DNA of 64,000 bases from Asterochloris sp. CNOR1 (Eukaryota > Chlorophyta > Trebouxiophyceae > Trebouxiales > Trebouxiaceae): the NCBI GenBank assembly GCA_963969365.1, contig OZ017750.1, positions 558,001 to 622,000 of the forward strand, written 5' to 3'. The position numbers and the translations under genes are program-made. The notes under the pieces are model-generated. The model did not search any database and was not told where the DNA came from. It was given only the letters and a program-made list of their open reading frames with translations. This document shows positions 58,201 through 64,000 of this stretch, piece after piece. The stretch's first letter is position 1. Every line of letters starts with the position of its first letter.

Positions 58201-61200
58201 GCCAAGCTCGTGTGCATTCATTGCACAGCCCCACCTGAGCACGACTATCTCAAACACCTTGAGCGCGTCCTGGTAGTTGTGGTGCTGCAGGGGCTGGTCC
58301 AGGTAGTGCTCCAGGCTCTGCATTGCCGGCACCAGGCGATCCAGCAGGTTGCTCTGCTGGGCCAGGTACTGCCGGCACACGGGGTGCAGCTCGCTGAACT
58401 CCTGCACAGCACATCTCAAGCTGTAGTGATCTGCTAGCAGAAACAGTCTTCAGCGGTCATATCGCCCCTCTCGGCACTCTCTGCTGGGCCAGGTCCTGCT
58501 GGCACAAAGGCAGTTCGCCGACCTCCTGCAGAGCACACGGCAGACATCTGGGCCAGGTGATGCCAGCACAGTGCGTGCGACTTGCTGACCTCCTGCAGGA
58601 CGCTTACTGCAGATGGTGGTGCTGATGGTGGTGCTCCACCTCTGTGCAGTCCTGGAGAACACAGTGCCGGCCAGGGAGGGGGAGTACCCCTGCTGGGCCA
58701 CATAGTGGCAGCACAGGGGACCTGAACGCGCCTGTAGGGCACCTCAGACGCTGGGGCAAAGTTTTGCAGCTGCCCAGTCTTGTGTGCACAGTACAAGCCA
58801 GGATGCCCTGCTCGGCACTCTCTGCTGGGCAGGCACTGTATGTCACAGCCTGGGTCCGTGCTGCTGACTGCCTGAGGGTGCAGCCACCAGACGCCATCAT
58901 TTGACCCGGAGACGCAGGGTGCAGCTGTGCTTGAGAGCGCTGCCGAACCAAGACAGAGCCAAGTCAAGGACACTGACCTTCAGCACTGTGAACAGGTAGC
59001 CAGTGTAGAATGCAGACTGGTCCTCCGCGCGAAGGGGGGAGCCGTCATGAATGATGCAGCACACCGCATCCACAAGCTTTGTCACAGCTTCAGCCATGCT
59101 GTCAGCTGGGGGCCGGCCCTACAGCAATTGCGACAAGGTTCTCAGAAGGCGCCCCAAGTCGTGCGGTACAACAGCACATTTACTGCACAGCTTTTTCCAA
59201 CCAGATGAAATGGCAACAACAGCCAACTCTTAACAGCGTCAAGGCTTGAACTAACATGCACATCAGACAAGGGGGTGAATGTCCAAAACGACATCAGCGC
59301 TGTTGGCACAGCGTAGAGCTGCACTGGAAAGAGCCTGTGGCTGGCACCGGCACGGACACCAGTACAGGTGACAGGTGCAGGTGCACCCACCTGATCCACA
59401 TTCCAGCCGCCGTCAAAGTCCACCACAGCATGCCTCAGCGCATCCCCAATGATGTCTGCCAGCAGCTGCAGACCCTGCGGAGGACCCTGCAAGCACATCA
59501 TTTCAGGTTAGATGGCTGATCTTTCCCTTGGTGGACATCTGCAGGCAGGGCATCTTGAGTCAGGTGGCTCAATGCCAGCTTGTGGGACTTTGTGAGGCAC
59601 TGCAGCCACATTGTGTCAAATCTGGTGCCTGCTTGCTGCCGTTGGTCTGCTGCAGCAGCCCTCTTTCAAACACTACAACTCCTTAGTTGCAGTTGGCGGG
59701 CAGGAGCTGAGCTTTTGTGTGACTGGATCAGTGGCGCTTGCCCTGCTCTTGTGCCATCCTGTTGCTCAGGCACATGTGCGGCAATGGCGTAACAGCAAGA
59801 CTGCCCCGTTCGATCCAGCACAAAGCAGGTGGGTTGCCCAAAGCTTCGTGCTCTGCTCTGCTTTTTGGCCTTGCGGCTCTGGCACATGGTGCGACCACAG
59901 CTGCATATGTGGCACAGGCTGTGCAAGATTGCTTGCCTAACAATCTGCATGGCCAAGATGACACGCACTGCTTTTACAGCATGATAGGGCACAGCAGAGA
60001 GGCCCTAACATGTACCAAAACGATCTCAGCAGTACTGAGCAGTGCTTTTGCAAGCATGGCCAGGGACAAGAGCCTATACCTTGAGGCGTGCCAGGACTGC
60101 CCGCAGACCGCTGTGGCGATGTGGGATGCGGGCAGTCCCGTAGACCTGCTGGGGCAGCCAGGTCAGCAGCAGCTGGGTGGCAGGCGCGCTATGGCCCATG
60201 ATGCGGTCCAGGGCACCCCGCCACTCAGGCAAGTCGTCCTGTAGCTGTGGGTTCGCACGCAGCAGCACCTGCAGGGCAATGGAGGGCAGTTGAGGCAGGG
60301 CCAAAGCTGGTCTGAGAGAAGTGCCTGCAAAGTCTGTGCTCGGGGGGTCGCAGGTCCTGTGAAGGCTGCTGGTGCTGAGCTGTTTCTGCAGGGCAGATGT
60401 GCCTCCTACACCTAGTGAAAATCCTTTGCTGGCGGGCCGGATGGTTGGTGCAGGTGTGCAGCAGCACCTGCACAGCAAACGCTCATGGGGCCCTGGTCGG
60501 CGCATGGCAGCACTGCAGCATAGGTGCCAATGCTGCTCAGTAGCACAGGAATGATTGGTGTGCAAACATGCAGCGATATGTGCAGAACAGCAGTTACCGT
60601 TGTAGTCGTGGCTCTGAGCTGACTGATGATGCTTGCAGGGTGGGCCTACAGGCTGATGATTGCAAGCATGCCAGGTGCGCCTACCTTGTACAGAAAGTGC
60701 TGTGCCATGTCTATGGGCCAAATCAGAGATGCCGCCAGACCAGCTTACCTTCAGAAGGAAGCGCTGTGCCACATCCATGGTCAGCACTGAGAGGCTGTCT
60801 GAGTCTTCATCACGACGGCTGCTGCTGCCGGATGGCCGGGAACCTGAGTTTTGAGGCGTCCCAGGGCGGCTTGCGCTGTCTTGAGAGCCTGCAGGTCAAG
60901 ATGCATTTGACTCAGCAAGGGCAGTATGCAAGCTGCTGAAGCATCAGCTGAGAGTGAGCGATCTATGCTGCCCTGCTGCAGGGTGGACAGAGGGGAGTTG
61001 CAGGTGGCGACAACAATGCGGAATCTGCAGCCTGCGCAGCGAATGGAAAGCATTGCCATTGCCTCAGTCACACTATGACTTGCCTGTGGATGTCTCAGGC
61101 TGGGCAGGGGAGGGGGCTCCAGTGCGCCGCATCTTGTGGGACAGGTGCGTCGAGCTGCAGACCACAGCGTTGAGCAGGACCTTGAAGTACTCCTTGTCCA

Positions 61201-63773
61201 GGAGGTGCAGCTCCCGCAGGTGAGTCAGGTTGCTCAGCATCACCCACTGCACAGGCACGCCACAAGAGAAGGCATCAGAAGCTGGCCAGTGAGCAGACTG
61301 GACTGCAGAAGTGATGCGCTCCCCTCAGCATCAGGCGTAGAAAGGAGGGCATTTTATAGCAGACATTGCACAGCATGAGAGGGCACGGCGAAATGTGTGG
61401 CAGTTGGGTAGCAGAAACTGGAATGCTGACATGCTGATACCGGCTTAGGGCGGCCGCCACAACAGACTAGCTGGCACAGTATTGCAGCCAGCACAGGCGA
61501 GGGTGACAAGGGGCATGCCCTCACATCGCAGATGCTGCTGGGCATTTCTGGGATGCCCGTCGTCTGCTCTGCTGCCACCTGCGGGGAGCCTGACACTGCT
61601 GGAACCATCTCTGCATCACCCCCTGAGGTCTCAGTGGCGCCCAGATCCAAGCTGCTCACCCCCTGCAGCAGTTATGGGGAGCCGCCGCTCGGCCGCCAGC
61701 TCTGACAATGCAATGAGAGCCACTGAAGGCGTCCTGCCAGCAAAGCAGTGCGCTGTGCCTGTCAAGTATAGCTGAGTCTCAACACCCAACCCAGTGCCAG
61801 TAAAGCTTAGTGCCAGAGTGTCTTTTCTGACACGAATTGATGCGGGTTCCAGTCATTGGCACACCTTAAGAGGGGACACTGAGGCTGCAGGCCCTGCTGG
61901 CATGGGGGTGTTGGCAGGAGTAGGCGCCTCGGCAGGAGCCTGGCGGCTCGCCACGCTTCCAGCAGCCTCCCAGTGCCGATCAGTGCTGCTGCTGTTCTCA
62001 GCGGAGGCTTCCCATACCTTGGCACCAGCCACTGCTGGCAGCTCGGCAGGGGCTGAGCCTGCCTGAGGATCAACTGCTGGGACTGACGTGTCCTCAGTAC
62101 CCATGGGCTCGTCCTGGTCACCAGGCACCTGCTGCTGCTGACTTGTGCCTGTTCCAGCACTCCTGTTGTCAGCAGCAGCTGGCCCCAGACACGGCTCCTG
62201 GCCACTCTGCACCGGCTCTGCAGCCGCTCTCTCTGGCTGAGCAGCAGCAGCCGCTGGTGCTGTCTGGCCTACTGTTGGCAGAGCAGCAGCAGCAGCCTGG
62301 GTGACAGGTGGCTGCTGATGCTGCTCCTGGGCAGCACGAACTTCTTGAGCATCTGCCAAGCTGTTAAGCTGGGCCTGCGCCTGAGCAGCGCTGCTCATGC
62401 TGGTGCTCAGGTGCTGAACTGGCTCAAATTGCTCGCTGCGCTCATAAAACAGCATGTATGCACTGTTGGGGCGGTCAAACTCCTGCAACTGCAAGGCAGG
62501 GGGCCATAGTCAGCTGACGGCCTCATGATTGCACTGCATGCAGTCCCTGCAAATGAAAGGGGCATCCCTATAAAGCTTTGCCCCGCCATCATGTCAGACA
62601 GAACACCAGAATGGCCTACCAGGAAGTAGACTGCCCAAGAGAACAGCCGCACAAGTCCACCTCAAGGATAGCTTCCCTCAAGCGATACAAAGCTTGAAAG
62701 CCAATGCCCGCCAGCCGGCCTGACCTTGAATTGGTCATGATCGAGGGTTGTCTTGCCGCCAAAGCAGTCCTTCTCCAAGTTCTTGACGTCCCAATTGTCA
62801 ACATTGACATCATCAAAGATCAGCCACTGGCTTGGCTTTTGGGGCTCACTGGCCCGCACCTGCACAGCAACACCTTAGCCTTTCTACATCTATGTGCCCT
62901 GTTGGGGACAGGACAGTGACACCACTCAGGCTGTCAACAGACAATGACATTCAGAAACACAGCCTTGCCCAGCTTGCAGCTGATGCACTCATGCTTGTGT
63001 GAAGTAGCCGTCACGACGCTGACAAATACTAGGCTCAGCCAAACAAGGCATCCCGGCTGAGCTCACGCTGCTCACGACGTAATACTCCATGATCATGCCT
63101 CAGGGCAGCCTCAGGGCAGTATGTTGTATGGCCTGCTGTGTAGGGTGCCGTCGGAATGTGACCAAAAGGGGAAAACGAACGCGCATCAGCTCACAAGAGG
63201 CAAGCCAGAGACTGCCTGCCACATCCGTACCTTTATATATGAATAGTAATGGCCTGCGAACGCTGTGCCTGAGTGCACGACAACCCCCTTCAGCTCATAC
63301 AGGTACAGCGCCAGGTTCTGGTGCTTGGCAACGCCACTGGCACCAGCGTCAGCTGCAGAGAGTGGGGCGCCAGTGGCCTCAGCCTCTGCCAGCCCGTCCA
63401 CAGTGTATTTGTACATGTCCAGCTCCATGGGGAACTCGAACCTGGACAGGAAAGCTCCGTCTTGAGAGGAATCTGCATCTCAGGTGCATGATGCAAGACA
63501 TTGCCTGGGGCAGGCTGCAGCGGGGTCAGAAGTTGCAGCACAGGCGGGCACACTTCAAGCTACTACAGGCTGCAGCTCCTGCAACTAGGGAAAGCATGCA
63601 AAGGTCATGCCGTGGTCCCAATGGCGCATGCTGTCTCAGTCAGGGTCAGACACCGCTCACCTGTCCTTGACCTTCCAGCGGGACATGGTCTCATAGTCAA
63701 ATTCAAAGCGCTTGAGGTGAATCACAAGGGTGTGGGGCAGCGTCTTGAAGCAGTTGCGCTTGACAGCATCCAC
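55247..63773 (-). CDS. Large ubiquitin-specific protease, USP9X/USP24 type (C-terminal part)
   Basis: Fifteen exons in phase, 930 residues to the stop: 63773-63661, 63441-63231, 62859-62725, 62482-61865, 61662-61525, 61246-61084, 60888-60749, 60268-60080, 59486-59391, 59118-58978, 58401-58235, 57798-57666, 56943-56806, 56013-55828, 55471-55247. The first exons hold the second half of the USP catalytic fold: LPHTLVIHLKRFEFDYETMSRWK, FEFPMELDMYKYT, the catalytic His in FAGHYYSYIK, then WLIFDDVNVDNWDVKNLEKDCFGG and SAYMLFYER. After a Gln/Ala-rich insert comes the helical C-terminal scaffold of USP9X/USP24/USP34 relatives (LRELHLLDKEYFKVLLNAVV, LLADCYLLDDSMKRARIDFV). The protein removes ubiquitin from substrates in the cytosol. 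The catalytic Cys and the N-terminal arm lie beyond the right edge. The intron after 61084 has a GC donor (ACAG then GCAAGT). Confidence 0.92.
56915..57262 (-). repeat. Two copies of a USP exon start with acceptor in the upstream intron
   Basis: Real exon start (minus, 56943): CTGCTGCAG then CTGGATGAGCAAGTCCTAC. Upstream copies: at about 57238 (GTTGCAG then CTGGACAAGCAGATCCTCC) and at about 57150 (CTGCTGCAG then TTGGACTGGCGAATCACATT). Translations are LDEQVLLT (real), LDKQILLT and LDWRITLT. Confidence 0.85.
57770..57910 (-). repeat. Copy of a USP exon start in the upstream intron
   Basis: Plus-strand GGCATCCTCCGGCTCCCAGC, TCGTCCTGCAGG (57773-57804) is repeated as GGCATCCTCAGGCTCTCAGC, TTGTCCGGCAGG (57862-57893). 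The acceptor region and about 30 coding bases are covered. Confidence 0.85.
58360..58755 (-). repeat. Four-unit array: USP exon start and three upstream copies
   Basis: Real exon start at 58401: CTGTGCAG then GAG, encoding EFSELHPVCRQYLAQQS. Copies further upstream on the minus strand: about 58525-58470 (CTCTGCAG acceptor, EVGELPLCQQDLAQQ), about 58595-58540 (CCTGCAG acceptor, EVSKSHALCWHHLAQM) and about 58750-58690 (less conserved, LCCHYVAQQG). Spacing is 70-160 bases. Confidence 0.85.
60240..60472 (-). repeat. Copy of a USP exon start in the upstream intron
   Basis: Real: CCCTGCAG then GTGCTGCTGCGTGCGAACC (minus, from 60268). Copy: GCTGTGCAG then GTGCTGCTGCACACCTGCACC (minus, from about 60465). 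Confidence 0.65.
60680..60785 (-). repeat. Copy of a USP exon end plus donor in the downstream intron
   Basis: Real exon end (minus, about 60782-60745): CCATGGATGTGGCACAGCGC, TTCCTTCTGAAGGTAAG. Copy (about 60720-60684): CCATAGACATGGCACAGCAC, TTTCTGTACAAGGTAGG. Translated, MDVAQRFLLK against IDMAQHFLYK. Confidence 0.85.
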
Positions 63774-64000
63774 CTGCAGCGCCACAGCAGATGTGCACCC
63801 AGGCCCACCCAGTATATGCTGTGCAGGGGCTGCAGAGCATTGGCATCCCCCGACCCCTGACAGAAAGCAAAGCGATGCAAAGCTCAGGCCATTGCCAGAG
63901 CGCTGGCACAGTGGCTGGCAGGTCAGGCTCTGCCTGCAGGCCCTGCCAGCATGCCACATGCCAGAACAGATCCCACGCAAACAAAGTGCAGACACAGCCA
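63774..64000 (-). other. Intron at the right edge of the USP gene
   Basis: Sequence upstream of the first visible USP exon shows no catalytic-Cys exon or other conserved USP block, so it is most likely an intron that continues beyond the window. Confidence 0.6.

Noticed and set aside
61811-61862. Possible small tRNA or hairpin RNA (GTGCCAG ... TTGGCAC)
   Set aside because: The inverted repeat encloses only about 40 bases with no tRNA arms, and the right end overlaps the USP donor site.
1-64000. CRISPR array, phage or bacterial operon
   Set aside because: No evenly spaced identical repeats are present; all genes are intron-rich and eukaryotic.

Overview
This window is nuclear DNA of a green alga, most likely a trebouxiophyte. 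The reasons are: about 57% G+C by eye; genes broken into 4 to 30 exons of roughly 50-300 bases; GT-AG introns of about 100-900 bases whose 3' splice sites are very often (T/C)TGCAG; a chloroplast photosystem II assembly factor (HCF136) encoded in the nucleus with a transit peptide; and plant/algal families such as a NUMOD3-repeat protein and an algal polycystin. The genus cannot be fixed from sequence alone. All gene models were assembled by hand by matching reading phase across splice sites. Most close perfectly; the exceptions are named.

Layout, left to right. 1-2.6 kb: degenerate repeats and an uncharacterised minus-strand reading frame with an internal TGA. 2.8-6.9 kb (+): CHR-family chromate transporter. 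7.2-8.5 kb (-): small basic CCDC137-like protein. 9.72-9.83 kb (+): initiator tRNA-Met interrupted twice. 10.0-11.5 kb (-): Abraxas/FAM175-like MPN protein. 11.7-16.6 kb (+): NUMOD3-repeat protein. 17.7-20.4 kb (+): HCF136. 20.7-24.9 kb (-): unrecognised protein with a signal peptide and one membrane segment. 25.0-29.5 kb (-): homeodomain-like gene, 3' half uncertain. 29.8-44.2 kb (+): a very large polycystin (PKD2/TRPP-like) channel, divergent from the homeodomain gene across about 245 bases. 45.8-52.1 kb (+): unrecognised coiled-coil protein. 52.1-53.9 kb: lower-G+C stretch with unassigned minus-strand coding-like fragments. 53.9-55.0 kb (+): TSR2, 40S biogenesis. 55.2-64 kb (-): C-terminal 930 residues of a large USP9X/USP24-type deubiquitinase whose 5' part lies beyond the right edge.

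The genes are unrelated housekeeping and signalling functions with no operon logic. What ties the window together is a structural pattern: in at least six genes, introns hold one to three decayed tandem copies of the neighbouring exon edge together with its splice site (copies of 3'-splice-site/exon-start in the upstream intron, or of exon-end/5'-splice-site in the downstream intron). Several copies still align with the parent exon at protein level. Together with the doubly interrupted initiator tRNA this is the most unusual signal here. Several introns also use GC rather than GT at the donor.
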